A stretch of DNA of 64,000 nucleotides from Anaeramoeba flamelloides. Its lineage: Eukaryota > Metamonada > Anaeramoebidae. Positions 12,656 through 24,327 of the stretch are shown in pieces. Within the stretch, counting starts at the first letter, position 1. The number at the start of each line of letters is the position of its first letter. The notes below the pieces were generated by a model, which saw nothing but the letters and a program-made list of their open reading frames with translations, had not been told where the DNA came from and did no database searches. The DNA lies in contig JANTQA010000021.1 of NCBI GenBank assembly GCA_027625915.1, forward strand, positions 496,001 to 560,000, read 5' to 3'. Position numbers and translations under genes: made by a program.

Positions 12656-14908
12656 TTATTTATTCATAATATTCTTATTACTACTATTATTGTTATTATT
12701 ATTATTAAAGAGTTTCTTAATTTATAATTATAAAAAAAACATTTTTTTAATTTGATTTTATATTTTGGTATTTAATTTGAATACAACAATAATTTTTTTA
12801 ATAATCTTTCCAAAAATAATATTCAATCAACAAAATAATTATTTTTTTATATTTTTAAAATTTTATTTTTTTAAATTAAGTGCAATGTTGTTTTTTCGCA
12901 TAATTACATTTTTTGCCTTTGAGAATAATTTAAGAAAACATATTCAATTTTGGACAATATGTATGTACTCTCTTTTATAAAAAGATTTATAAAAATATTT
13001 AAATTTTAAAAAAAATTATTAATTCAATTAATCAAGAGATCGAGTTTTGTTTTTTCAAATCTAAAGTTTTTAAAAGTTTATTTTTTATATGAGTGATCAA
13101 AAATAACACTCTTGGAATTTATATTCAGTAAAAGAAACTCTTTATGAAAAAATAATGTTAAAAGGTAATAAATAGTTATTATCCCTTCAACAAAATGAAA
13201 AGGTGATACAATAAAGAAAATTAAATTCATTTTTAAGCAGATTAATATGTTATATATGATTACAAATATATATGAAATCATTGGATTTTCTATCATTTTT
13301 TAGAAATCAAATATTTGGCATTGAAATTTTTATAATATTTCAACAATATTTCATTTAAATTTCATTTTATGGAATTTTGTTGAAATTTTGATCGAAGGGT
13401 TTCTCTAAATATCTTCAAATTTTCAATAAAAATCATTAAATGATTTTTTCCATTAATTTATATCAAATCAATACAATTATTTGAAATATTAATTGTGTTT
13501 TTATCATCTTTTTAAATCATTTAAGAACAATTTGAGAGCTACTATAAATTAACAATCTTAATAAAGTCTTTTAACCCATATGTAAAAGCCAAGAAGTATA
13601 TTTATCATTTTTAAAAATTAATTTATTCCTTCCTTGTGTTGAAATTATATAAATAATTCATTTTTATCTACAATTGTTTATTCAGATTTTTTCTCTTGAT
13701 TTATGAAAACAATTTTAAATATTTTTAGTAATTTTTCATTTTTTTACTTTTTATTTCTGGGATTTGTTTTTTGTTTGGACTTAGAATAAAGATATAATAG
13801 AACTTTGTATTAATTTAATTTATTTGTAGTTTTTGTTCATTTTTTTTTTTTTTTTTTTCTATTCTAATATAAAACAAAAAAAATATCTAAAAATAAAAAA
13901 AAGGTAAACATAAGTCTCAAAATATTATAATAATAATACAAATAACAATTTATTAAAAAAAAATTGTGTTTCATGAATTCTAAATTTAGGAAACAATAGC
14001 AGTAGAATAATTTTTGAATGGATTTATCTTAAAATCGTTTTTATGGGTATATTTTTATTAATATCTTTTTTCTCTTCTTTTTTCTTTCCTTTTTTTTTTT
14101 ATATATTTTGAAAGTATTTCTTTTTTCCCACACGAACTAATCAAAAAATAAATATCTCCTTTGAAATTTCAATAAATTTTCTTTTATTTTTCGTTTATGT
14201 TTCTTTTTTATTTTAATATTTTTCATTAAATTCAAATAAATATTTCCTTGAAAATTACAATTAACTTCCATTGTCTATTTCAATGATGATTCATTACTTT
14301 TCATTAAAAAAAACCAATTAATTGTTATAAATTTTCAAAATATTCTTTAAATCAATTTATGGTTTGAAAAAATAACAAAAAGCTATTTTAAATGAGAAAA
14401 GTTTTAAAAAAATAAAGTATATTTCTGATTAATTTTATCTCTCTTCGAACTGGAAGTAAATAATTTGCTAGTATTTATTCTTCAAAGGGATTAGAAATGA
14501 GATATAATATTTTTTTTTTCATTTATTGTTTTAATTGTATTATTAGATTTATCAAAAAAACTTAAGAAATAATTGAAATGATATATTATCTTTCAAACAA
14601 TTTCTTGTTTGTAAATTAAGGGTATTATTTTGAATTTAATTTTCTTTCTTTTTTTTTTTTTTTTGTGAAAAAAATTGTAATTATAAAGAACAACAAAGTT
14701 TATCTATAATTCTAAAAAATAATTAATAACTCCAAAACTAAAATTTAAGTTTTTTTATTTCTTTATTATTTTTAATTGATTTTGCGGAATAGATTCCTTT
14801 GAAACTTTAAAGAAAACAGATTTTTTATTTTATTTATTTTTAGAATTTCAAAAATAAATAAAAAAAGATGAAAAATCTTTATAAAATTAATAAATTATTA
14901 TGATAATT
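12656..14908. other. Spacer between converging deacetylase and transporter genes
   Basis: The deacetylase ends at 12655 and the minus-strand transporter ends at 14909, so the two genes converge here. The first ~450 bp are AT-rich with ATT trinucleotide runs and probably hold the deacetylase 3' UTR. 13106-14313 is the reverse arm of the large inverted repeat. The remainder is featureless AT-rich DNA. Confidence 0.6.
13106..14313 (-). repeat. Reverse arm of ~1.2 kb inverted repeat
   Basis: Reverse complement of about 9148-10355. The inner boundary is sharp: similarity begins at ACACTCTTGGAATTTATATT (13106), the complement of the end of the forward arm, and adjacent sequence is unrelated. The outer boundary fades in an A run near 14313. 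The spacer between arms is about 2.75 kb and contains deacetylase exon 3. Confidence 0.9.
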
Positions 14909-17900
14909 TTATTTTTTATATTTCCTAACAAGATTAATAATTGAACAAACCATTGAACAAAATAATGAGAAAATACCAAAGATCATTGTTATCCAGATTA
15001 TTACAGGTTTATTTGAATAATCTGAATAAGGTGTTTTGTTTTTATTGAAAACAATATTAGAAATAGACTTTGATTTTAATTGAACCCAAGCGGGGATAAT
15101 AAATGCAATAAAGCAGCCACAGATGCCAACAAAAAAGATAATAACAGGAAGTTCTTTGATAATCATTGCACCACAAAGTGGAGTAATTGACCAGATAAGT
15201 CTGAATGCAATTTTAATTCTTTTTGATCTTCGATCTGTTTTTCCAATGGTTTCTGGATAAAAAAAAGTTTGCATGCCTGTACCTAAAGTGACAACTTTTA
15301 AAGGGAAAATGGAAATTAAATCAAAAATAGGAAACATAATTACAATGTATTTGATAATGGAAGCCCAAGCACGAGCATTTTTTTGTTCACCGGTATAGTT
15401 CATCCAATTTAAGGTAATAACAGTGTTTGTGTGATGTCCGAAAAACAACGAACATAATACACCAACAAAGGCATAAAAAAAAAAGGTTGAAGTTAATGCA
15501 GCAGTGATGACTTTTCTTATTTTTCTTTTATTGTCAACAGGCTCTGCAATAATGGTAATACTATGATGACTACACTGAGTGAAAATGCCCGTTGTAAAAA
15601 TCAAATCAACCCCACCCCATTTAAGTAGCCCACTTCCTGGTGCAATACTTGCCTTATGATCGACATACGGATTGTCTTTTTTGGCCATAGAAACGATAAT
15701 TGTAAAAATAATCGAGAAAAGTGCCAAGTATCTAAAGGCACATAAAAAGATTTGAATGACTCTTTGTTCCGTTAAATCTAAACATGAAATTGGTACGACT
15801 ACCAATGAAAAAAGAAAGATATAAAGAAGGTAATTGTTTTGACAATTGTGGCTAAAGTTTCCGTCAATATCACTTTTTTTGTAAAAATTTGTAGAGAGAA
15901 AAAGTTAAATAATAAAAATGGAAAGAGTAAAAAAATATATACAAATTGGAATGAGAATTATTGCTGTACTAATGGGGAAACAGTAAATTATTGATTAATT
16001 CGTTGAAGAGTATTTTCAATAATGTTTAATTAGTTTGGAGTGAAAAAAAAAAAAAAAAAAAGTTGAATCGTTAAAACTGGTAAAAATGGGAAATATTAAT
16101 TCACTAAAACCGAAAAGAGGGAGAGTAATTACGAAGAAAGAAGATTTTTTTTATAGATAATAAATTTAGATAACTACAATTTGAAATTCTTGAAATTTAT
16201 GGAAATAATAATAATGTTTTTCAAATTTTATTACATCCTCATATAAATTATAATTCGGAACTAGGGGAACAAACAATTATTCTCTTTAAATAATAATTCC
16301 TCAAGATTTATTTCTTCTCGATTGTATCTATATAGATACATATTTATGAATAATCAAAATAAATATTATTAACATCTTGTTAAACATAAAAATAAAGTGA
16401 ATGAAAAATATAAATAAATGTGATCCTTGTTTTGAAATGATCAGTTCTTGAAATTTTGCTATTCATCATTTATTAAAAATTCCAAATAATATCTTTTTAG
16501 TATAAATATAGAAACCAATAGGATTTAATGATTGGAATTTTAAATGTTTATATTTGCATTGACTACATTGAAAAGAATTTAATTCTCAAGAAAATATTCA
16601 TTTTACCCACAAACTTGTTTTATCACCAAAGCGTTTTTCTAAAAAAAGTAAAGAATATGTAATGAGAATAAATTGTGAAAAATGATTGTAAAAAAGTTTG
16701 AAATTTTTTGTAACTCACTTTTTTGAAATCAGTGTATTATCTCAAATATTTTTTTATTAAAAAAATTAAAAATACGAATCATATCATTAACTTTTCTTTA
16801 CTTTTAAATCCAGTTGCTAAATGGTAAACATTTAAAAATAAAAATATTTGTATAATAAAGCAAATTCATCAATAATAATATAAATAACAAAATATCATTT
16901 TATGGTAAATTTTGGTTCAAATTGAAAATAATTATTAAAGTAGTGAAAAAAATACCTGGCATGAAAATAACCCCTGACAAGATTTTTAATTGTGAATATT
17001 AAGAAAATTGATGTGTAATTTCTTTTATTTTCAATCAAACCCCTTTTTTTAGGAATCAAACTTTTTAAAATTATAGCTCCCCCACTTATTAGAATGATAA
17101 TTAATTAAATTACACTTGTTCAATATAATATTCAATCAATCAAAAAACAAGAATAAAAATTATCATTTTTCAAACTCTAGTAAACCTCGATAAAACTTGA
17201 TTGTTTTTCAAAAAAAGTTGATCTACTTATGCTATCAAACAATTACTTGAGTATTTGATAAAGGCACCCTACTTTAATGAACTTTAGGTAGGTTTATTAC
17301 TCAGCTCATAAAAAAAATTGATTATTTGTAAAAAGTATTTGATTGAAAATAAAAGAAATTACACATCAATCTTCTTAATATTCACAAATAAAAATCTTGT
17401 CAGGGATTATTTTCATGTCCGTGTATTTTTTTCCCTACTATATATAAAATTTTTATGGAGTCTTAATATTAAAAGTATAATTATTTAATTAAAAATTATG
17501 ATTTCTTTCAAAAAAACAAAAAGGTAAAGGCTAATTAAAAATGTTTTAGCTTGTAAAATTCAAAAAATTAAAACAATTTGAAAAAAAAAATTTATAAAAA
17601 AATAAAATTACATACCAATGATCTCCCTTAGTTATTGATGTGATTGGGAATAGAGTAACGATCGAGGATCCAAAAACTGCGCCATAACTCCATGCGGTAC
17701 CAAACAAAAATAATGTCAACATAATAAAATATAATACTTTACCCTTTTTACCAAGAAACATTTTGCACATATCAATAATTTCATATTTTCTAGTAATATC
17801 GAATTGTGGTTTTTTAATCATATCTATTTAAAAAAAAAATGTTAATTTTGTAGTGTTTATTTTTTAAAAAAAATTTGTTTATTTGTTTGTTTTTATTTAA

Positions 17901-20900
17901 AAAAAATTTTCAGTTTTTGTTTTTAGTTGAAAAAAAATATTTCCAAAGATTAAAAAAATAAATTGAAAAAAAATATTTTCGAATTGGAAGATATAATAAT
18001 ATTATAATTACTAATAATACTTTGATAAAATTCAATTTTTACATTATGGACCATATAAACAAATTTTTTTTTTTTTTCTTAAAAAGAATTAATAATAAAA
18101 AAAAATAATTGCTAATGAAAAAAAATTAACTTTTCTTAATGTTATTTTTAAAAATTATTATTTTAAGATCAAAAAAATCATAATTGAAAAAATGTTTTAT
18201 AATAAAATTTAATTTTCTTCATAAAATTTCTCAGATTTGTTTGGCCAATTGTAAAAAATGAATAGTACAATTTAGAACTAATTTTTACAAATTATTTTTT
18301 TAAGTTTCTTTTTGGATCTAATCTCCAAATCAAAATTTCAAAGAATCCCTGAAAAAACCTCGAAAATATTCAAAAATGTAAAAGTATTCAATTTTTTTCA
18401 AACATATCCGAAATCATAAAAATTGTTGTTTAAATATCATTCATACTGGTTTTTTCGATTTAATTTTATCATGGAAAAAAAAATCTCTTAAATCCCTAAT
18501 AAAAAAAGTTTTTTATAAAATATTATAATCGTGTTGTAAAGGTGTTATAAACGTTTAAAATGTTATAACATTTTATCATAAAAACTTTTAAAACACAAAT
18601 ATTTGTTATAAAATGTGTTATTAAATTTGTAACATGTTATAAGCCTGTTATAAGAATATTTTTTCAAAAAACATTGAAAAAATCATCACATCAAAGGAAA
18701 TTTTGTTATAAAAATGTTATATAGATGTTATAAAAAAAGTTTTTTTATTAGGGAATGTTCCAAAATCTTGAAATTTTTTTTTTTAATCACTCTAATACTC
18801 TTGCTAATTATTTTTTTTAAAGTAAATTTGTTTTTTAAAACCATTATATTTTAACAAATTGGAAAAAAAGAATATACACAATAATCATTGTAACCTGATC
18901 TAAAAATTTTTTTGTGAAATAAATTGATTTGGAAGGAGTTTTATTTCCAATTCCAAAAAAAAAAGCAATTTAAAACCATTTTAAAAAAATCGAGTATTAA
19001 AAGTTTTAAAAAGAGTTACTCAAACTGCTTAACGACTGTAATTGCAATTCAAATTTAATGTTTAGTGAATTTTAGAAAAGTTTTGGTTGTTGATAAATCT
19101 CATAAAAATTTTATTCAGTTAGATATAAGAATTATAAAATGAATTTTTTTTTCCTAAATTTGTTTTTCTTCTTAAAAAAATAAAAAAGAGAATGGGAAAA
19201 AAGTTCTTTTTAAGAAATTTTTCCTTGAAAACAATTTTTAAAACCCTGAGAAACCTTGTTGAGTAGTTTCTCTGTTTTTTTTTTGTATGTATGAGTTACG
19301 TCGAGAGATTATTAAAAAATGACATAAAAAGTCAAAATGGAAAGGATTGAAAATTTTTAATGAAATGGTCTTCTGTTGTTTTCAAACAAATACAACTTTG
19401 ATACAAGCAAAAACCAAAAGAACAAAACCAAAAAACCAAACTAAAAAAATCAAACTCAAAAACCAAACTAAAAAACCACGAAGACAAAAAAAAACAATTT
19501 CTTTGTCAGAATTGTTAGGATTTGTGACATAAATGTAACAATTCAAGTAACTTAATAGGTCAAAACTCATAGACAACGCAATCTTTTAAAGTTAGAGTTG
19601 TTTATTGAGAGTGTTTAAAATGGATCCTCATTTTTTCAGTTCGAAAATCTTTGTTATTTTTCTTTTTCATTCCCTCTTTCTGAATAAGGGCATTTAGGTT
19701 GTGTAACTAAAAATTTCTTCGTGAATTTTTCATTTAAACAAAAGACACAAATTGTTTTTTTGATCCTAATTGGGGAATATTTTTTCAATGAACCTGCCTT
19801 TACAATACAAATGAAATTGGATCAAATATCGGTAAAGACAACTTGGTAAATTACAAAAGTAGTCGTTAAAGGATTGAAACAAACAGTTTGAGTAACTCTT
19901 TTTAAAACTTTGAATACTCACTTTTTTGGAGCACCTTTGCAAAAGGTTCTGTGAAAAAACAAAAAAAAGTCGAATAATATTTGTAATTATTTTTCAAAAT
20001 TTGAGAATTATTAAATCCTCAATAACCGTGAAAAAATCCATTTGAGTAATTATATTGTAAACCTGGTTCTAAACCAATTATCGTCAGTCAAGATTTGAAA
20101 GATAATTATAAAAAAAAAAAACAAAAAGCCAAATTGGAACAAAAAGGTTTTCTTTGGTTATTTCTCTTTTTCAACTATTTTCCAAAAGAAAAGGTGATAA
20201 TAGAAAGTTGTCAAAAGATTTTTCTCAGTGCTTTGGGGAAATAGATGGAACAATTATTCCAAATTATTTTTAGAGGGGATTTTTGGAATAAAAAAGTAAA
20301 AAGAAAAAGGAAAAGGAAAAAGAAAAAGGATTTCAAAGAAAGAAACTCACCTTGAACATCATTTTTTGAAACATTTTTTTGAGGTACATCATCTTTCTCG
20401 TTAAGAAGAGGCTTTGTTTCGTGTACTTCGCTGTCTTCATTAGAGTTGTCACTGTCGTTTGAAATCTGTGTTAACAAAGGTTCATCTTGGTTGTCTTGTA
20501 TTTTTAATAGCTGATTTCTTACCTTCTTAATGTCGTACGAGTTTGTTTTAAGTAACCGATCGAGCTCGACCGTTTCGCCTTGAACAAAGTGGCCTTCGTT
20601 TGCTCCGAGCACGTTCATCAGAGCTTGTGTCCTAGACTCTGTTTCAACCAAATACAGCATTGTAATTATACTAATCACAGTTACTAATAACAGGAAAATT
20701 ACAGACAAGAGTGCTCCACCAGCAAAAACAGTATAAGGGAGTGCAATAATACCCGTCCCAATCAAATGGTTTGTTGTAAAGACATCTATTTTTATTGTTC
20801 ATTAAATTGTGGTATTTATGTTTAAGTTTTTTGTTGATTCAAAAAAAGAAAAGGGAAAAGAAGGAAAGTAAAATTTGAGAATTTACATGCGGCAAAGGGG

Positions 20901-20965
20901 GAATATGTTTTTGGTTCCTTTACAACTGTCTCCTTTTTCTTATTTTTTTTAAAAAAATCCAACAT
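14909..20965 (-). CDS. TMEM104: TMEM104-like amino-acid transporter (AAAP family), 4 exons
   Basis: A multi-pass membrane protein of the amino acid/auxin permease superfamily, closest by eye to animal TMEM104. Exons (minus strand) are 20965-20887, 20785-20351, 17823-17616 and 15872-14909; 79+435+208+964 nt join in frame to 561 residues (human TMEM104 is about 500). The first helix carries the family signature IGTGIIALP (about 35-42), preceded by YSPF as in TMEM104. Further matches are GIFTQCSHHSI and the MFPIFDLISIFPLKVVTL helix. About ten hydrophobic segments are present. The loop after helix 2 is long and acidic and holds DEPLL (DxxLL) and ETKPLL ([DE]xxxLL) motifs, which often direct endosomal or lysosomal sorting. 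Donors are GTAAAT, GTGAGT and GTATGT; acceptors TAG, TAG and AAG. The exon 1 and exon 4 boundaries are less certain than the others. Introns 2 and 3 contain mobile-element remnants. Confidence 0.85.
15873..17615 (-). other. Intron 3 of the TMEM104-like gene
   Basis: A 1,743 bp intron whose 5' part is occupied by the 503 bp TA-flanked element at 16938-17440. The acceptor is AAG after an A run, chosen because it restores the frame into the conserved transporter sequence. Otherwise only AT-rich filler is visible. Confidence 0.6.
16938..17440. mobile_element. TA-flanked Tc1/mariner-like non-autonomous element, copy A
   Basis: 503 bp with ~100 bp terminal inverted repeats. The left end is AAGTAGTGAAAAAAATACC and the right end reads GTGTATTTTTTTCCCTACTA. 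The inner arms share GACAAGATTTTTAATTGTGAATATTAAG-type sequence and its complement. TA lies on each side (16936-16937 and 17441-17442). A second copy is at 57290-57779. TA target sites and GAGTAGTG-type ends fit the Tc1/mariner superfamily. No transposase frame is inside. Confidence 0.85.
18494..18753. mobile_element. MITE with CCCTAATA terminal inverted repeats
   Basis: 260 bp beginning CCCTAATAAAAAAAGTTTTT and ending in its near-perfect complement, closing with TTTATTAGGG. Inside, TGTTATAA words recur about ten times, giving a quasi-tandem interior. AAT occurs immediately on both sides, a possible 3 bp target duplication, which is too short to be decisive. It lies in an intron of the TMEM104-like gene. 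A degenerate relative is at 10449-10704. Confidence 0.75.
18992..19919. mobile_element. ~930 bp element with 36 bp terminal inverted repeats
   Basis: Left end 18992-19027 and right end 19884-19919 are reverse complements over 36 bases with one mismatch (core AGAGTTACTCAAACTG and its complement). A shorter shared block (TAACGACT/AGTCGTTA) lies just inside. A TA sits within the shared termini, so the exact ends and the target duplication are ambiguous. No transposase is recognisable; the frame at 19347-19532 is low complexity. Probably a non-autonomous DNA transposon in a transporter intron. Confidence 0.65.
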
Positions 20966-22160
20966 TAGATATTTGGCAAATTGAAGAATTGAAAAAAATG
21001 TTTTCTAATCATTTTCAACATGCTTTTCTCTTCAAAAGCAAAATTTGATTTGTTTTTTCCTTTTATTTTGAGAAAAACCAAATTAAACAATAAAAGTATC
21101 TAGATTAAATAAATTTAGGTGTTGTTTACTATCTGTGTAATGAGTTTTTTGTGAATTACTGTTTGGTAATTGAGGGAAAATTCTTTATTGGGGTTGATTT
21201 TTCTTTTTTTTGAAAAATTCCTTTAGACCAATTTGTAAAACAGATGCCGAGAAAATATTTCGAATATTTGAACAATAAAAAGGTATTATTTGACTATTTT
21301 GTATCGGAAAGTAAGTTTAATAAAATCTTTAGAGGTTGGTATGTTGATCATTTCTTCAATTAATCATCACAATTAATTATTCAAAAAACTAACAAAGTCT
21401 TTTGGTTTGTGAATTTAAGGTTTACAATCCCTAAAATTTGAAAAAAGATTATCTTGTGTTGTGTGTAGTGGCTTGTTAATTTGGTTCTTAGCTGATTGAT
21501 CTTGGACTTTATACAGGTTTTAATAGTGACTCAAAGAAGAATTTTTTTCAATTTATTATTTTTGTTCTTCCAAAATCTGAATTGAAGATAGAAAGATTAT
21601 TAAATTGGAAGATACTATTGTTATAAATTTAAATTTTAGGGTTGTAGTAGATATTTTTTTATTTATCTTTTACTCCCAATTAATGAAAAAAACAATAAAT
21701 TGTTTTTTAAATATCTCAAAATCAAACCAATGCCTTATTAAAAATTTCAATCAAAAACCCACAAATTATTTTTTTTTTAATAACTTAACCAACAATTAAT
21801 TCTTACACTCTAAAATTTGGATTTTGGAAAAAAAAAATAAATTAAAATATCCAAAAAATGTCTTATTGAACAACTCTTAAAACCCACCCGAGACCCAAGA
21901 TGGGTCAACTCAGTACACACATAAAATAGCCCAACACAAAACAAGATATTCTTTTTTTCAAATTTACCGGATTGAAATACTTAAATACTGATAAATTTAA
22001 ATCAAATTTATAAAATTTTACTTTCTTATCCTTTTTTTGAAATTTTTTTCAATAATTTTGTCTAAAGATCTTGTTTTTTTTTTAAATTCAAAGGTACCTT
22101 TACAAAATAAATTAATAATCAAAAATTTTTCAAAACAAACTTTTTTGACTTTAGAGTTGT

Positions 22161-22194
<34 letters not shown>

Positions 22195-24327
22195 GTCTGT
22201 ATATATTTGTTTTAATATTTTGTGACATACAAAAGTAAAATTACTTGTTGAAAATTTTCCAAAATATTGAATTCTATGAAAATACCCCCAAAAATCTGGA
22301 TTAGTTTTTTTTTGCTACCATAATAGGATAAAATTTGTTTTTATTCTTCATGGATAATTATAAAAAGAAAGTTAATCATTGACTAAAGTTGAATTACTAT
22401 AATTTTTTATAAACTCTGTATTGTATCTTTAAATTTTCACTCTTTTTCGAAAAGATACTGAAAAAATGATTACAATAATACTTTTCAGTGGGGAATAATT
22501 AGCATTAATCTACAGTTATTGAGTATTTCACAATAAACTATATAGAACTTTAACTTTTTATATTGTTTCAAAAATTTCAATATAAACCATTCTTTTTTTT
22601 TTAAATAGTTTTTACAATTAAGTAAGAAATAGTAGCAAAATGCGATTTCATCATTAAAAATTCATAATAATTTAGTTTTTCAAGAATAAAAATTAATAAA
22701 CTCTTTTTCAGTCAAAGGGGGTTAGTTTTATCGAATAAATAGAATACATTCTATGAGTTTAATCCATTATTCTTCAAATCTATCTAGAAAAGAAAAGTAA
22801 AAAATATGAAAACAATAAACATATTAATACAAAAAATAATTAATGACCTTGTAATCAATAAAATCAATAATTAAATTTTAAATCTAATTTTTTATTGAAA
22901 TCTGATATTTTTTTTTGGAGATCTCTAAAAATAATCAATTATTACAAAAAATTTTCAATCATAAAAAACCAACCAAAGAAAAAAATCCTCTTACAAAAAG
23001 ATAGTATTCTAAAAACAATACTCCTGTTTAATCCTCTATTTAGTATTTCATCAATTATTTTTTCTTTTATTAATTGATCAAAATTACATTTTCATTATGT
23101 TTTATATTTCAAAATCATTTTAAACTTTTTTTCTATGTTTTAATTTTTTTATCCCTAGTAGCTAATACATAAATTAAAATCCAATTCAAAAATTTTAGTA
23201 CATTGAAATCATCATTTATTTTTACCAAAGTAGACAAATAACATCTTTATTTTTTATTTTATTTCATACAGTTATTCTTTTAATAAACGGGGAAAATTTT
23301 TCACTTTGTATTCTTTATTTGCTTTTTCAAAAAAAGTCCAAAGAAGTAGATGGTAATTTGTGTTTATTTATTTGGAAAAATTTTGGCTGGTTATTAATAC
23401 TAAATGTATTACATGTTAATAAGAATCCTAAATGAAATCAATATTTGTAGAATAGAAAAAAAAAGATAATCAGCCAAACATGGGTCTCACTGAAGGAAAA
23501 TTTTTCCAGGTGAAAATAGTGAAATTGTTCATAAAAACACTGTTGAAAGAGTACCATAATCTCAGTTAAATTTAACCTGAGAATTTCTTTTATAAAAAAA
23601 ATGAGAATCTTTCACATTCAAACAATTTTCAGAATTTTACCTTTGATAGATCCAACCGAAATTTGATTTTACAATTTCATAATTTCCATTTCAAATCTAT
23701 AAACACAAAACAATTCCTCCATATTTTCAAAATAGTTTTTACAGTTACTTTTACAAGTTTGAATTGTTTTCAATTTTGAACTTGAAATCCCTTAAAAACA
23801 TTTTTTTTATAAATTTGTCTCAAAAAATCGATTTTTTTTTTTTTTGTTTTTTCGTTGATTTTGGCTTAGAAATAAACTAGAATTTTTTTTGTCCAATTTC
23901 TCCAGAAGGAAAATTCTTTTTGAGAACTAAATGTAAAATAACACAATAACTCAACAAACAATCTGGGTGAGAACAAGGTCCTTAAAGATCAAATACTGTT
24001 CGTATATTTTTCTCATAATTTTTTCCTTAACTTATTTGAATTACACAAAGGACTTATTTTCTTCAACTTTAAATTTTTGTATTCATTTATTGTAAAAAAC
24101 TACATCAAAAACAAATTTCTTGCTCAAAATCAAATTCCCACAAGAAAAATGATAATTTAGAACATTTTCTTCAATACCACAAATCAAAGCCAAAAATAAA
24201 TAATTAAATTAAAAGGGTTTATTAGGATGGTATTACTTCTATTGAAGTTTGAACAAATTTGTCTCAATTATTATTCCAATTTGGAACAAAATCACATTTT
24301 GTTCGAACATTTTTTCTCAGACATTTC
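20966..24327. other. Intergenic between divergent transporter and prenyltransferase genes
   Basis: A 3.4 kb spacer that should contain promoters for both flanking genes, since they point away from each other. It is AT-rich, with a TA dinucleotide run at about 22164-22192. Frames at 21605-21799, 22037-22225 and 22895-23077 look like chance translations. No conserved exon or RNA gene was seen. Confidence 0.5.
22164..22192. repeat. TA dinucleotide microsatellite
   Basis: An uninterrupted TA/AT run of about 29 bases in intergenic DNA. Similar runs occur at 27922-27965, 36889-36913 and 52350-52376. Confidence 0.95.

Larger units (their letters stand above)
17824..20350 (-). other. Intron 2 of the TMEM104-like gene
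   Basis: A 2,527 bp intron containing the CCCTAATA-ended element (18494-18753) and the ~930 bp element with 36 bp inverted ends (18992-19919). A short tandem stretch of AAACCAAACTAAAAA units near 19410-19480 accounts for the Lys/Thr-rich frame there. No gene inside the intron was recognised. Confidence 0.6.

Noticed and set aside
19347-19576. Lys/Thr-rich frames on both strands
   Set aside because: Produced by AAACCAAACTAAAAA-like low-complexity repetition inside an intron and inside the ~930 bp element.
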